The notes beneath the pieces are model-generated. The model was not told the DNA's origin, searched no databases, and was given only the letters and a program-made list of their open reading frames with translations. 47,072 nt of DNA from a bacterium (lineage in GTDB: Bacteria > Acidobacteriota > Thermoanaerobaculia > Multivoradales > J023), in contig JAAELT010000073.1 in the NCBI GenBank assembly GCA_024226315.1, forward strand, positions 1 through 47,072, written 5' to 3'. The translations under genes and the position numbers were made by a program. Positions 7,505-20,149 of the stretch are shown one piece after another (position 1 is the first letter of the stretch; the number at the start of each line of letters is the position of its first letter).

Positions 7505-10500
7505 ATGAAGCAGAGCTCTTCGAACGCGCCCCTGGGGTTCTCCCGGCTGCGGCCGGTCGTCGTCTTTGGCCTGTTGATGCTGGCCGGCGTCACGTCGGTC
7601 GGTGCCCAGGTGCTGACGGTCGGCAACGCTGTCGTCACCGAGGGCGACGCCGGTACGACCCGGGCCATTTTCACCGTCAACTTCTCCGGCGTCACGCCAC
7701 TCCAGGTCGAGGTCGATTTCGCCACCGTCGACAACACGGCCACGGCCGGCGGCGGCGACTACCAGGCCACCTCCGGCACTTTGACGTTCACCAGTCCGGG
7801 ATCCCAGCAGGTCGTCGTACCGGTGAACGGGGATGCCCTGCAAGAAGGCAACGAGACTTTCCTGATACGGCTGTCGAACGCCGTCAACGCCACCATCGCG
7901 TCTTCTGACGGCGTCGGCACCATCATCGACGACGACGACGCGCCGAGCCTCTCGATCGGCGACACCGAGGTGTTCGAAGGCGACGGCACGACCAATGCCA
8001 ACTTCACCGTCAGCCTGTCGAGCGCCAGCGGGCTGACGGTGATGGCGAGCTTCGCCACCCGCGACGGTACGGCCACCGTCGCCGACTCCGACTACCAGGG
8101 CGCCACGGGCACCGTGAGCTTCGCCCCCGGCGAGACCCAGAAGACCATCGCGGTGGCGGTCAACGGTGACACCCGGGTCGAGCCCGACGAGACCTTCTTC
8201 GTCGACCTCTCGGCCCCGGCGAACGCCGGCCTCGACGACGCGGTGGGCGAGGGCACCATCCTCAACGACGATCAGGTGGTGGTCGTCCCGACCGTGTCGA
8301 TCGATGACGTCTCCGTCCTCGAGGGGGATTCGGGAACCGTAGCCGCGACCTTCACCGTCAGCCTCACAGCGCCTTCCGGCGGCGGGGTGACGGTGGACTT
8401 CGCCACCGCCGACGGCACCGCCACCACCACCGCCGCCGACTATCAACCGGCCTCGGGCACGCTGAGCTTCGGTGCCGGCCAGTCCACCGCCACCGTCGCC
8501 GTGACGGTCAATGGCGACACCGGCGTCGAGGCGGACGAGACGTTCGTTGTGAATCTGTCCAGCCCGGTCAACGCGACCCTGGCTGACTCCCAGGGCCAGG
8601 GCACCATCCTCAACGACGACGCCACGGTGGCGAGCCGGATCCGGCTGGTGAGCGCTCCGGCGGTGCTGGAGAGCGCCGGCACGGCGACAGTCACCGTCGA
8701 GCGCACCGGCGGTACCGGCACCGCCGCTCGGGTGAGGGTGACGGCCACCGCCGGCACCGCCGGGGCGGGAGAGGACTTCGTCGCCACCTCCCGGGTGCTG
8801 GAGTGGGCGGCCGGCGAGGCTGGCGAGCGGACGTTTCAGGTCGAGATTCTCGACGACAACCTGGTGGAGGACAGCGAGACGATCGACCTTTCGCTGAGCA
8901 GTCCGGTGGGTGCGGTACTGGCCGAGCCGCGGGGGCTGACGCTCACCATCCTCGACGAGGATACGCCCATGACGCTGGCGCCGGTCGGCGAGGCGGAGGT
9001 CACCGCCCGCGTCAACGAGCAGATCGAGCTTCGCGTGCAGGTGGCGCGTGACGACGGTACCCCGGTGGCGGGCGCGACCGTTCTCTGGAGGATCGTGCAG
9101 GGCACGGCGGAGCTGCTCGACGGCGAGCGCACCACGAGCGACGCCGAGGGCACCGCCGTTCAGCGTCTCGAGATCGGCGCCAGCACCGGCGAGGTGATCG
9201 TCACCGCCGAGGTCGAGGGCACGGGTCAGAGCACCACCTTCTCGGTGACGGTGGAAGGCAATCTCGCCGAGACCATCGATCCCGAGCTCGATCCGGGGGA
9301 TTCGGCGGTCGCCGACGTCCTGGATCGGTCGTGCGCCAACGCCACGGGTACGTTTGCCGAGATGTGTGGTTATCTGTTCGCGCTCGATCCCACCGACCAG
9401 GCGGCGGCGATCGCCGAGCTGACACCGGAGGAAGTCGCCGCCCAGGGCACGATCTCGCTCGGGTCCCAGCGGACCCAGATCCAGAACCTCGCCTCGCGTC
9501 TGGCGGCGCTGCGCGGCGGAGCCACCCGGCAGAGCGTCGACCAGCTGGCCTTCGACCTTCGAGGACGCGGCATCCAGGTGGCATCCCTTTCGGGCGGCTG
9601 GTGGAACCCCGAGGACCGGCTCGCCGAGCAGCTCGGCCGGGCGCTCGACATGGATGACGACGAGACCGGCGGCGGCACTGGCGACGCCGGAATGGACGAG
9701 GCCGAAGAGGGTGGCGGCCGGCTTGGTCTCTTCGTCAACGGCACGCTGTCCTCGGGCGACCGGCCGACCACGCGCGCCGAGACCGGCTTCGACTTCGAGA
9801 CCCTGGGCCTGACCGCGGGCGTCGACTACCTGCTGTCGGACAGCCTCATCGTCGGCGGCGCCCTGGGGTACCTCGACACCGACACAGACCTCGTCGCCGA
9901 TGGCGGCGGCCTCGACGCCGAGGGCTACTCGCTTTCCGCCTACGGCACCTACTACCGCGAGAAGCTCTACCTCGATGGTTTCCTGAGCTGGGGCAGCAAC
10001 GACTATGACCTGGTCCGCAACGTCGACCTGCCGCAATCATTCGGCGGCCAGCAGCGGTTCGTCGCCCGCGGCAGCCCCGGCGGCGAACAGCTCTCGCTCG
10101 GCCTCGGCGGCGGCTACGACGGCAACTTCGGCGCCAGCACCTTCGGCGGCTTCGCCCGCCTGAGCTACACCGAGGCCGACATCGACGGCTACACCGAGCA
10201 GGGAGCCGGACCGTTCGACCTGGTCGTCGGTGAGCAGAGCCTCGAGAGCGTGCTCGCCGAGGCCGGCATCGAGTGGACCTACGCCGCCAGCCGTTCCTGG
10301 GGAATCCTGCAGCCGGCCCTGCGTCTCTCCTGGCTGCACGAGCTCGAGGACGACCTGCGCCTCATCCGGGGGCGCTTCGCGGAGGACCAGACCGCGGCCG
10401 AGTTCCTGGTCCCCACCGAGTCCCCGGACCGCGACTTCTTCAACCTGAGCGCCGGCCTCACCGCCACCCTCGCCCGCGGCCGCACGCTCTACCTGCTCTA

Positions 10501-10566
10501 CGACACCGACTTCGATCGCGACGACCTCGACGTCTACACCGTCACCGCCGGGTTCCGGTTGGAGCT

Positions 10567-10570
<4 letters not shown>
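7505..10570 (+). CDS. Calx-beta repeat autotransporter-like outer-membrane protein
   Basis: This is a 1021-residue protein. A signal peptide occupies about 1-34 (ending VGAQ). Four Calx-beta domains follow (about 36-144, 147-256, 262-372, 378-484), recognisable by VEGD...FTV...VDFAT.DGTA...DY....GTLSF and GTI(L/I)(N/D)DD. An Ig-like big_1-type domain (about 488-583) comes next, then a linker with two cysteines (610, 621) and a helical segment, and an acidic spacer near 716-735. The C-terminal ~285 residues look like an autotransporter beta-barrel: alternating strands such as LGLTAGVDYLLSDSLIVGGA, ending in GFRLEL. It is likely an outer-membrane surface adhesin whose Calx-beta domains bind calcium. 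Its stop codon overlaps that of the convergent BNR gene by four bases (CTAG). Confidence 0.85.
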
Positions 10571-13290
<2,720 letters not shown>

Positions 13291-13318
13291 GGCGTCCTCC
13301 TCGGAACAGAGCATCGAA

Positions 13319-13337
13319 CTATGCTTCGAAAGCATAG
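13319..13337 (-). promoter_or_regulatory. Perfect hairpin CTATGCTT-CGA-AAGCATAG upstream of BNR gene
   Basis: An 8-bp perfect inverted repeat with a 3-nt loop lies in the 64-bp gap between the kinase stop and the BNR start. It is AT-richer than its surroundings. It sits 29 bp upstream of the BNR start codon, so it could be an operator or an RNA stem acting as an intercistronic terminator. No T-run follows on the minus strand. Confidence 0.4.
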
Positions 13338-13354
13338 CAGGGCGCGCCACGCTG

Positions 13355-14998
13355 TCAAGAGCTCGGGGCCGTCGACTCCATCACCAGGTCGGCCAGCTCG
13401 TTGAGCGCCTCTTCAGCCGCCAGCACGTCCGGCTCGAGGACCAGGACGGCGTCCAGGCGCCCCTCGGAGCGGGCGGCCTCGAGCTTCGACCGCACCTCGG
13501 CGAAGGCGTCGAGGGCCTGGCGGACCTCGACCGAGAGCTCGGGCGACCGGCGCCACACGGATTCGAAGGCCGGGTCGCTCGACGCACCTTCCAGCAGCTC
13601 GGCCACCTCGGTGCTGGCGCCGAGCACCTTCTCGAGCCGTTCGACGGCCTGGGCGTAGAGGGCGTCGCATTCCCCACGCGCCTGGCGCAGCTTGGCGTAC
13701 TGCGGGGTCGTCTGCACGACTCCCTGGCGTTCGGATTCCTGCCAGGCATCCAGAGCGCCGACGCAGTTCTTGAGCTCGAAGTAGGCCAGCCCGAGGGCGA
13801 AGTGGGGCAGGTAGGGGCCGTCCTGATCCGGCGTCACCCAATCAAGGGACGCCTTCTCCGCCGGATCGGCGTCCCGCGCCTGGCGCAGCAGGCGCGGCGC
13901 GCCGCTCGGGTCGCCCGCCTCGATCAGCGCCAGCGCGGACAGGTAGCTCTGCTCGGCGACAGGAATCTCCTTCGGCGCACCGCCGCCGGGCCGCGACGCC
14001 CACCACCCGCCGACCCCGAGCGCCAGGGCCAGCACGCCCGCGGCCGCCGGCACGAGCCATCTTGGTCTCTTCGCCTTCGTCGGCGCCTCCGGATCCACGC
14101 CCTCGAGCCCGTCCAGGAGCACGGTCTCGTCGTTGATTCCGGCCGCCGCGGGCAGGGGGTGGCGAAACGTCTCCAGGACACTCGACAGCTCCTTGGCCGA
14201 GGAGTACCGTTCCTCGGGCTCCTTCTCGAGCGCCTTCATCACCGCCATGCGCAGACCGGTCGGCACCCGGCCCTCGGGATCGGTCTCGTCGAAATCCATC
14301 GGCGGGTGAAACAGGTGCCCGGCGACGAGAGTGGAGAAGTCCTCGCCCTGGATGGGGCTGGTACCGGTGAGCAGCTGGTACAGCATGACCCCGAAAGAGT
14401 AGACGTCGCTCCGGTGGTCGGGCTCCTTGCCGCTGAACTGCTCGGGCGAGGAGTAACGGGCCTTGCCCATGAACATGCCGGTGGAGGTCAAGTCGGGCCC
14501 GCCGCTCATCCGCTTGGCGATACCGAGGTCGATCAGCTTGACCAGCGGCGCGCCGTCGAAGTTGCGGGTCAGCATCAGGTTGTCGGGCGAGATATCCCGG
14601 TGCACGTAGCCCTGGTGGTGCAGGTAGCTCAGGGCGTCGAGGCTCTGGCGGCAGATCTCGAGGGTCAGATCGAGAGACGGTGGGCCGTCCGCCGCCAGGA
14701 TCTCGTGCAGCGTCTTGCCGTCGATGAACTCCATCACGATGTAGGCCGAGCCGCCCTCGCCGACCGAGAAGTCGTACATCACCGCAATGTTGGGGTGCCG
14801 CATGCGGGTGGCGGTGCGGGCCTCCTCGTGGAAGCGCAGCTTCAGGTTCTCGTCGTCCTCGTGCTGCGGTCGGATGACCTTGATCACCCGGATCTCGTCG
14901 AGCAGCACGTGGCGGACCTTGTAGACCGCGCCCATGCCCCCTTCACTGATCTTGTGAAGGATCTCGAACTTGCCTTCGAAATTGGCTGGGAGAGTCAA
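13355..14998 (-). CDS. Membrane-anchored Hanks-type Ser/Thr protein kinase
   Basis: This 547-residue protein has an N-terminal kinase domain (about 9-280): glycine-rich loop ISEGGMGAVYKV, Lys40 in RVIK, Glu59, catalytic loop YVHRDISPDN (Asp135, Asn140), DLG instead of DFG at Asp157, and SPEQFSGKEPDHRSDVYSFG. An acidic linker leads to one membrane segment (about 314-333) and a C-terminal helical region (about 345-547) resembling tetratricopeptide repeats, probably extracytoplasmic. It likely senses an envelope signal and phosphorylates cytoplasmic targets. The start is a TTG at 14998 with AGGAG six bases upstream; no ATG or GTG fits the conserved N-terminus. It reads in the same direction as the BNR gene and follows the TonB-like gene by about 100 bp. 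Confidence 0.9.
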   Translation of the reverse strand: MTLPANFEGKFEILHKISEGGMGAVYKVRHVLLDEIRVIKVIRPQHEDDENLKLRFHEEARTATRMRHPNIAVMYDFSVGEGGSAYIVMEFIDGKTLHEILAADGPPSLDLTLEICRQSLDALSYLHHQGYVHRDISPDNLMLTRNFDGAPLVKLIDLGIAKRMSGGPDLTSTGMFMGKARYSSPEQFSGKEPDHRSDVYSFGVMLYQLLTGTSPIQGEDFSTLVAGHLFHPPMDFDETDPEGRVPTGLRMAVMKALEKEPEERYSSAKELSSVLETFRHPLPAAAGINDETVLLDGLEGVDPEAPTKAKRPRWLVPAAAGVLALALGVGGWWASRPGGGAPKEIPVAEQSYLSALALIEAGDPSGAPRLLRQARDADPAEKASLDWVTPDQDGPYLPHFALGLAYFELKNCVGALDAWQESERQGVVQTTPQYAKLRQARGECDALYAQAVERLEKVLGASTEVAELLEGASSDPAFESVWRRSPELSVEVRQALDAFAEVRSKLEAARSEGRLDAVLVLEPDVLAAEEALNELADLVMESTAPSS

Positions 14999-15102
14999 AG
15001 CGGCTCCTGATCTCTCGCCGGCGCTGCCGCGTCGGCGCGCCTGAGAATATCGCAAGCCGGGGAGATCAGGAGCTGGCGGCTCGATCGCCGCGAGAAAGAG
15101 CT

Positions 15103-15513
15103 TTATGTCTCGCTCTCGGCTTCCTTCTTCTTGCCGTCGAGTTTGAAGTTGAAGGTGAGGTTGTAGTAGACGTCGACCGGCTCGCCGTCGAGCTTGGCGG
15201 GCTCGAAGCGCCATTCCTTGAGCACTTCGCGAACCGCCGTGTCGAACTCCTCGCCCAGGGACTCGACGATCTCGACCGATTCGATCGTGCCCTCGGTGGA
15301 GATGACCGTCTTGGCGATCACCCGCCCCTGGATGCGGTCTTTCCTGGCCGTCTCCGGATATGCCGGGGCAGGCCCGTGGGTCCGGACGGGCTTCTCGACG
15401 TCGCCCTCGACGGTGTGGATCTTGGCGTCGCCGGCCAGGGCGGCGGGCGCGAGGGTGACGACGAGCAGGGCGGCGACAGCGGACCAGAGGGAAAGGCGGA
15501 CGAGTCGAGTCAT
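15103..15513 (-). CDS. TonB C-terminal domain protein
   Basis: This small 136-residue exported protein has a hydrophobic N-terminus (about 8-28, LSLWSAVAALLVVTLAPAALA) and one TonB C-terminal domain (about 45-125): PAYPETARKDRIQGRVI, the strand IESVEIVESLG, and VREVLKEWRFEPAKLDGEPV. TonB-type domains transmit proton-motive energy to outer-membrane receptors. Here there is no proline-rich spacer and the hydrophobic segment ends in a signal-peptidase-like ALAG site, so it may be a soluble periplasmic relative rather than an energiser. The ATG at 15513 is chosen because AAGGAG lies seven bases upstream; the TTG at 15519 would sit almost on that site. Confidence 0.85.
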   Translation of the reverse strand: MTRLVRLSLWSAVAALLVVTLAPAALAGDAKIHTVEGDVEKPVRTHGPAPAYPETARKDRIQGRVIAKTVISTEGTIESVEIVESLGEEFDTAVREVLKEWRFEPAKLDGEPVDVYYNLTFNFKLDGKKKEAESET

Positions 15514-15639
15514 GATCAAGCTCCTTGATTGTGGGGCCAGCCGGACGCAGGCTGTGCGGTGGGTTCTGGCCCTTGGACAGGATGACCCCGAAGTAAGTTC
15601 CCACGATCGGCGCGGCGCCGCTTCTCGATCGCCAACGGG

Positions 15640-16083
15640 TTACGATGACCAGTCTTCGTCGCTGCCGTCCAGAAACTCGTCGTCGACCTCGTCGCTGAAG
15701 ACCCGGCCGCGGGCCGGTCTCGGTGGTGCGTGGTCGACCTGGGATGGTGCGGGCTCGGGCGGCGGGGATTCGGCCGGTTGCAAGTCCGCCGCGCCGGCCA
15801 TCGCCAGCAGCTCGACCATGGCGGGGCGATCGAGCTCGCGGGCGAGATCGAGGGCGGTCTTGCCGTCGCCGCCGCGGACGTCGGGATCGGCACCTGCCGC
15901 CAGGATCCACTCGACGGCGACCGCGTCGCCTCGCAGCACCGCCCGCATCAACACCGTCATGCCACCACCGCCGCGGGCATCGAGATCGAGGCCGGCGTCC
16001 GCCAGGCGGCGGATGGCGTCGAGGTCGCGCGCGCTGAAGGCGCGCAGCAGCTCCTCGACTTCTTCTTCGTGGCTCGTCGGCAT
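15640..16083 (-). CDS. Small ankyrin-repeat protein
   Basis: This 147-residue cytoplasmic protein has about three ankyrin-like repeats in its first 95 residues: LLRAFSARDLDAIRRLADAG, GGMTVLMRAVLRGDAVAVEW and GKTALDLARELDRPAMVELL. A proline-rich and then acidic tail follows, ending DEDWSS. Ankyrin repeats bind other proteins, so it may be an adaptor or inhibitor. Its ATG lies two bases after the stop of the MMPL transporter gene, so it is probably translated by coupling to the transporter. The stop and start fall inside a 16-bp perfect palindrome. Confidence 0.8.
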   Translation of the reverse strand: MPTSHEEEVEELLRAFSARDLDAIRRLADAGLDLDARGGGGMTVLMRAVLRGDAVAVEWILAAGADPDVRGGDGKTALDLARELDRPAMVELLAMAGAADLQPAESPPPEPAPSQVDHAPPRPARGRVFSDEVDDEFLDGSDEDWSS

Positions 16084-16097
16084 GCTCAGCTGAGCAT
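16082..16097. promoter_or_regulatory. 16-bp perfect palindrome at MMPL stop/ankyrin start junction
   Basis: ATGCTCAGCTGAGCAT is a perfect palindrome. On the minus strand it contains the MMPL stop TGA and overlaps the ankyrin ATG at its edge. In mRNA it could sequester the start codon until ribosomes finishing the upstream gene open it. Confidence 0.5.
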
Positions 16098-18290
16098 ACC
16101 GCCGGCCTTCGATGGCTCCGCGAATGTCAGCAGCGCCGGCAGCACCACCAGCGCGGCGACCAGGGCGGCGACCAGGGCGATGGCGGTGAAGAGCCCGAAG
16201 TAGAGCAGGGGCAGGAACTCGGAGAAACAGAGAACAAAGAAGCCCAGGGTGGCGACCACCGAGGTGCGCACCATCGCCCGGCCGACGGTCTGCAGGCTGA
16301 TGTCGAGCGCCTGCCGGGCGGACTCGCCGGCGCGCCGGTGGCTCAGGTAGCACTCCAGCAGGTGGATCGTGTCGTCGACCCCGATGCCCAGGGCGATGCC
16401 GGCGATCATCACCGTCGCCGGGTCGAGGGCGATCTCGAACAGCGCCATGATGCCCAGGGCGGTGGCGATGGGCATCAGGTTGGGCACCAGGCTGAGAGCG
16501 GCGTAGCGCGCCGAGCGCAGCAGCAGGGCGATCACCGGTCCGATCAGGAAGACAGCCAGGGCGAAGCTCTTGATCTGGCTCTCCAGCAGGCGCTCTTGCA
16601 TGTCGACTAGCAGCGTGACGATGCCGGTCAGCCGCGGGCGCCAACCCTCGCCGAGCTCGTCCAGGCGGGCGCGGATCGCTGCCACGAGCTGGCGATGCTC
16701 GGCCCCGCTCATCGGCCGGGCGAGCACGCTCAGCCGCAAGGTGCCTTTGTCGGCGTCGTAGAAGCCTTCGAGCTCGTCGCCGAGCTGGCTCGAGGCGTCC
16801 TGCCAGGCGATCTCGAACGCCTGCTCGTCGACAGGCAGGCGATGCACGCTGGGCGGCTCCTGCTCCGCGCGCTGGTGGGCTTTCTTGACCAGATCGGCCG
16901 CCGAGACCACCTTCGCTACCCCGAGCCAGGAGCCGAAACTCTGGCTCAAGACGTCGAGGCGATGGAACACCTGAAGCGAAGCTGCTTCGCCCGGAGGCGT
17001 CAGCAGGACCTCCACCGAATACGGGCCGGTGAAACCCGCGAGCACGCGCTGGTAGGTCACGGCGATCGGCGAGTCGCGCTTGAAGAAGCCGATGACGTTG
17101 GAATCGGCCCGCAGGCCGGAGAGCGCGGCGGCGAGCGCCAGCGCCAGGACACCGCTGACCGCCAGGATCCCCCGATGCCGCCGGTCGACGAAGATGTCGA
17201 GGGCGTGGAGCACCGGATGACGCTGCGAGTCGGCGGTTCCCGGTTTGGGCGGGAAGACCCGCGCGAGCCAGGGAAAGAGCAGGAAGTTGCTGGCCAGACA
17301 GAGCAGGATTCCCAGCGATGCGAACTGGCCCATCTCCCGCACCGGCCGCATGCTGCTGATCATCAGCGAGCCGAATCCGAGGGCGGTGGTGATCGAGCTC
17401 AGCAGGCAGGGACGGCCGAGCTCGCTCATCGTCCGCGAGATCGCCTCGTCGAGGCCGGCGCCGCCGGTCAAGAGCTGCCGGCAACGCGACAGCAGGTGGA
17501 TGGAGGTCGACAGTCCCAGGACCCAGAGCAACGGCGGCAGCGTCACCGTCACCATGTTGAGGGGGCAGCCGCAGAGCGCCATCAGGGTCAGGATCCAGAC
17601 GATTCCAGCGCCCACCGACAGGAACGGGATCAGCACGCCGTAGGGTTGGGGAAAGAAGAACAGCAACAGGATGCCGGAGAGCAGGAAGACCAGCGGGAAG
17701 AAGGTGCGCGCGGCGCGCCGGGAGCCCTGGTCGAGAGCCCGGTCGATCACCGGCGAGCCGGCCAGGTGCACCTCGCCGGAAGGCGGCGTCTCGGCGATCG
17801 CCGCCTCGATGGCCTCGACCATCGCCGAGCGGTCGCGCTGCTCGCGCCCGTCGAGCTCGATCCAGGTGGCCGCCAGGCGGCCGTCGCCGGAAATTAGGAA
17901 GTCACGGTAGAAAGGCGACGCTTGGAGCTCGTCGCGGAACGCCTCGATACCCAGCATGCCGAAACCCCGCGAGTAGACCCCGGCGAGGTCCCGGATCCGG
18001 CGGACGCCGGGGATCTCCTCCAGCGCGAAACGCAGGTCCGTCAGCTTCTCCAGGAACGGCAGGTCGATCTCGGGCGGCAGCCGGTAGAGCACCAGCACGT
18101 ACTCCTCGCTGCCGAACGAATCGAGGAACTCCTGGTAGGCGGCGAAGTCCTCGCCCTCGCGGTCGATCCAGGCCTCGATCGAATTGTCCACTCCCAGGCG
18201 GGTGAGAAAGGGCACCGCCGCCAGCGTCACGAGAATCGCCACCGCCGCCCACAGCCGCGGGCGCCGGACGAGGCGGTCGACGACACTCAT
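16086..18290 (-). CDS. MMPL/RND-family transporter
   Basis: This 734-residue inner-membrane protein has the duplicated RND/MMPL architecture. TM1 lies near residues 14-30, a periplasmic loop of about 160 residues follows, then five TM segments (about 195-345). A second copy has TM7 near 375-395, another periplasmic loop, and five more TM segments to residue 725. The second half contains GIGVDDTIHLLECYLSHRR, the family's charged TM4-type motif; the equivalent first-half site reads GLSTSIHLLSR and lacks the acidic residues, so proton coupling may use only one half. Substrates of this group are lipids or hydrophobic molecules. It follows the M2 peptidase gene by 16 bp in the same direction and precedes the ankyrin gene by 2 bp, making a three-gene unit. 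Confidence 0.88.
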   Translation of the reverse strand: MSVVDRLVRRPRLWAAVAILVTLAAVPFLTRLGVDNSIEAWIDREGEDFAAYQEFLDSFGSEEYVLVLYRLPPEIDLPFLEKLTDLRFALEEIPGVRRIRDLAGVYSRGFGMLGIEAFRDELQASPFYRDFLISGDGRLAATWIELDGREQRDRSAMVEAIEAAIAETPPSGEVHLAGSPVIDRALDQGSRRAARTFFPLVFLLSGILLLFFFPQPYGVLIPFLSVGAGIVWILTLMALCGCPLNMVTVTLPPLLWVLGLSTSIHLLSRCRQLLTGGAGLDEAISRTMSELGRPCLLSSITTALGFGSLMISSMRPVREMGQFASLGILLCLASNFLLFPWLARVFPPKPGTADSQRHPVLHALDIFVDRRHRGILAVSGVLALALAAALSGLRADSNVIGFFKRDSPIAVTYQRVLAGFTGPYSVEVLLTPPGEAASLQVFHRLDVLSQSFGSWLGVAKVVSAADLVKKAHQRAEQEPPSVHRLPVDEQAFEIAWQDASSQLGDELEGFYDADKGTLRLSVLARPMSGAEHRQLVAAIRARLDELGEGWRPRLTGIVTLLVDMQERLLESQIKSFALAVFLIGPVIALLLRSARYAALSLVPNLMPIATALGIMALFEIALDPATVMIAGIALGIGVDDTIHLLECYLSHRRAGESARQALDISLQTVGRAMVRTSVVATLGFFVLCFSEFLPLLYFGLFTAIALVAALVAALVVLPALLTFAEPSKAGGMLS

Positions 18291-18306
18291 CTGGGCCAGG
18301 CCCTCA

Positions 18307-20121
18307 TCACCAACCGCAGGTCCGCCCCTCGTTCTGCTCGTCGAGCCAGGCCGCGAGCGGCGCGAAGTAGTCGAGGATCGCCGTCGCGTCCATCTGGCGC
18401 TGGCCGGTCAGCGCCTCGAGCGCGTCCGGCCAGGGACGGCTGGCGCCCATCTCCAGCATCTCCTGCAGGCGCTTGCCGGCTTCCTCGCTGCGATAGATCG
18501 AGCAGCGGTTGAGGGGTCCCTCGTAGCCCGCGGCGTCGCACAAGGAGCGATGGAATTGGAACTGCAGGATGTGGGCCAGGAAGTACCGCGTGTAGGGCAC
18601 GTTGGCCGGCACGTGGTACTTGGCCCCGGGATCGAAGTCGGCGGCGGTGCGCTCCACGGGCGCCGCGATCCCCTGGTACTGGTTCCGCAGCCGCCACCAG
18701 GCGGTGTTGTAGTCCGCCGGCGTGACTTCGCCCGAGAAGACCTGCCAGCGCCACTGGTCGACCAGCAGGCCGAAGGGCAGGAACGCCACCTTGTCGAGCG
18801 CCATCCGTAGCAGCAGGCCGAGGTCCGCCGAGGCCGGCGGCTGGCTGTCCAGCAGGCCGAGGGCGACCAGGTAGCCGGGGGTCACCGACAGCGCGATGGT
18901 GTCGCCCACCGCCTCGTGGAAACCGTCGTTGGCGCTGTCGGTGTAGAGCGGCGGCAGGTCCTTGTAGGCGCGCTGATAGATGTTGTGGCCGAGCTCGTGG
19001 TGGATGGTGTTGAAATCCTCGGCGGTGATCTCGATGCACATCTTGATGCGCAGGTCGTCACGCCAGTCGATGTCCCAGGCGCTGGCGTGGCAGACCGCGT
19101 CGTGGTCGGTGGGCTGCACGAACAGTGAGCGCTGCCAGAAGGTCTCGGGCATGGGCTCGAAGCCCAGGGAGGTGAAGAAGCGCTCGCCGTAGCGCACCAT
19201 CTCCCGCTCGTCGACGCCCTCGGTCTCGAGCAGCTCGGTGAGGTCGTAGCCGGCATCACTGTCGACCGGACCCACCAGGTCGTAGACGTTGCTCCAGGTC
19301 TGCGCCCACATGTTGCCCAGCAGGTGTGCCGGGATCGGCCCCTTCGAATCGACCACGTCGGTGCCGTAGGTCTCGGCCAGCCGAGCCCGCACGTGGCAGT
19401 GGAGAGCCTCGTAGAGCGGCCGCACCTGGCCCCACAGGCGGTCGAGCTCGGCGGCGAAGTCGTCCGGGTCCATGTCGTACTTCGAGCGCCACATGCTGCC
19501 CAGGTCGGCGAAGCCGAGCTCTTGCGCACCCTTGTTGCCGAGCTCCACGTAGCGCTCGAAGTCGGGCTGGATCGGCGGCGCGATGGTGCGCCAGGCTCGC
19601 CACGCCTCGAGCTGCTCGGCGGCGTCGCGGCTCGACGTCAGGACACGCGACAGGTCGCCGATGTCGCGGCACTCCCCGTCCTCCGCACAGTGCTCGCCGC
19701 GGCCGTAGGCGCCCTCCATCGCCGCCGCGATGCGCGCCAGCTCGGCGGTCTCCTCGGCATTGCGCGGCGCCGGCAGCACCAGCGCCAGCTTGAGCTTGGC
19801 GAGCTTACGCTCGAGGTCGCTCGACAGGTCGAGGCCGTCGAATCGGGTCGCCTTGCCCGCCAGGTCGACGCTCAGCTCGATTGTCCGCTGGGCGGCGGTT
19901 GCGGCCATCAGCTCGGTGTCCTCGGTGATGAAGTTCGCTTGCACCCAGCCAGCGCGCTCACGCTCGATCCAGGATCGGAGCAGCGCGGCCTCGGCTTGCT
20001 CGATGAACTCCGCCGCCTCTTCCGGTGTCGGTGCGGCCTTGTCCTGGGCGGCGAGGGGCGCACAGATCAACAGGGCTGTCAGGAGCAGGCTGGTGCTGGG
20101 GAGGTAGGTTTTGGTCTTCAT
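18307..20121 (-). CDS. M2 peptidyl-dipeptidase (ACE-like)
   Basis: This 604-residue secreted zinc metallopeptidase is homologous to angiotensin-converting enzyme. A signal peptide occupies 1-25 (ending PLAAQ). The zinc site is HELGH at 375-379 with the downstream Glu403 in GFHEAVGD, spaced as in the M2 family. KYHVPANVPYTRYFLAHILQFQFH near 524-547 carries the tyrosine and histidine that position substrate in ACE. It removes C-terminal dipeptides from peptides in the periplasm. Bacterial M2 enzymes are about this length, so it is complete. It is the first gene of the unit with the MMPL transporter and the ankyrin protein, and its start lies 28 bp after the aminotransferase stop. Confidence 0.93.
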   Translation of the reverse strand: MKTKTYLPSTSLLLTALLICAPLAAQDKAAPTPEEAAEFIEQAEAALLRSWIERERAGWVQANFITEDTELMAATAAQRTIELSVDLAGKATRFDGLDLSSDLERKLAKLKLALVLPAPRNAEETAELARIAAAMEGAYGRGEHCAEDGECRDIGDLSRVLTSSRDAAEQLEAWRAWRTIAPPIQPDFERYVELGNKGAQELGFADLGSMWRSKYDMDPDDFAAELDRLWGQVRPLYEALHCHVRARLAETYGTDVVDSKGPIPAHLLGNMWAQTWSNVYDLVGPVDSDAGYDLTELLETEGVDEREMVRYGERFFTSLGFEPMPETFWQRSLFVQPTDHDAVCHASAWDIDWRDDLRIKMCIEITAEDFNTIHHELGHNIYQRAYKDLPPLYTDSANDGFHEAVGDTIALSVTPGYLVALGLLDSQPPASADLGLLLRMALDKVAFLPFGLLVDQWRWQVFSGEVTPADYNTAWWRLRNQYQGIAAPVERTAADFDPGAKYHVPANVPYTRYFLAHILQFQFHRSLCDAAGYEGPLNRCSIYRSEEAGKRLQEMLEMGASRPWPDALEALTGQRQMDATAILDYFAPLAAWLDEQNEGRTCGW

Positions 20122-20149
20122 CAGTCGAAGTCTCCTGGGAAGGGATCGG

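Noticed and set aside
13355..15910. An 851-codon frame that would place about 300 extra residues before the kinase
   Set aside because: The added part covers the TonB-like gene in another frame and lacks conserved sequence. A TTG with a good ribosome site directly precedes the kinase domain.
15640..17484. A 614-codon minus-strand frame running through the ankyrin gene and back into the MMPL gene
   Set aside because: Only the last 147 codons encode ankyrin repeats; the upstream part is out of frame with the transporter and is meaningless.
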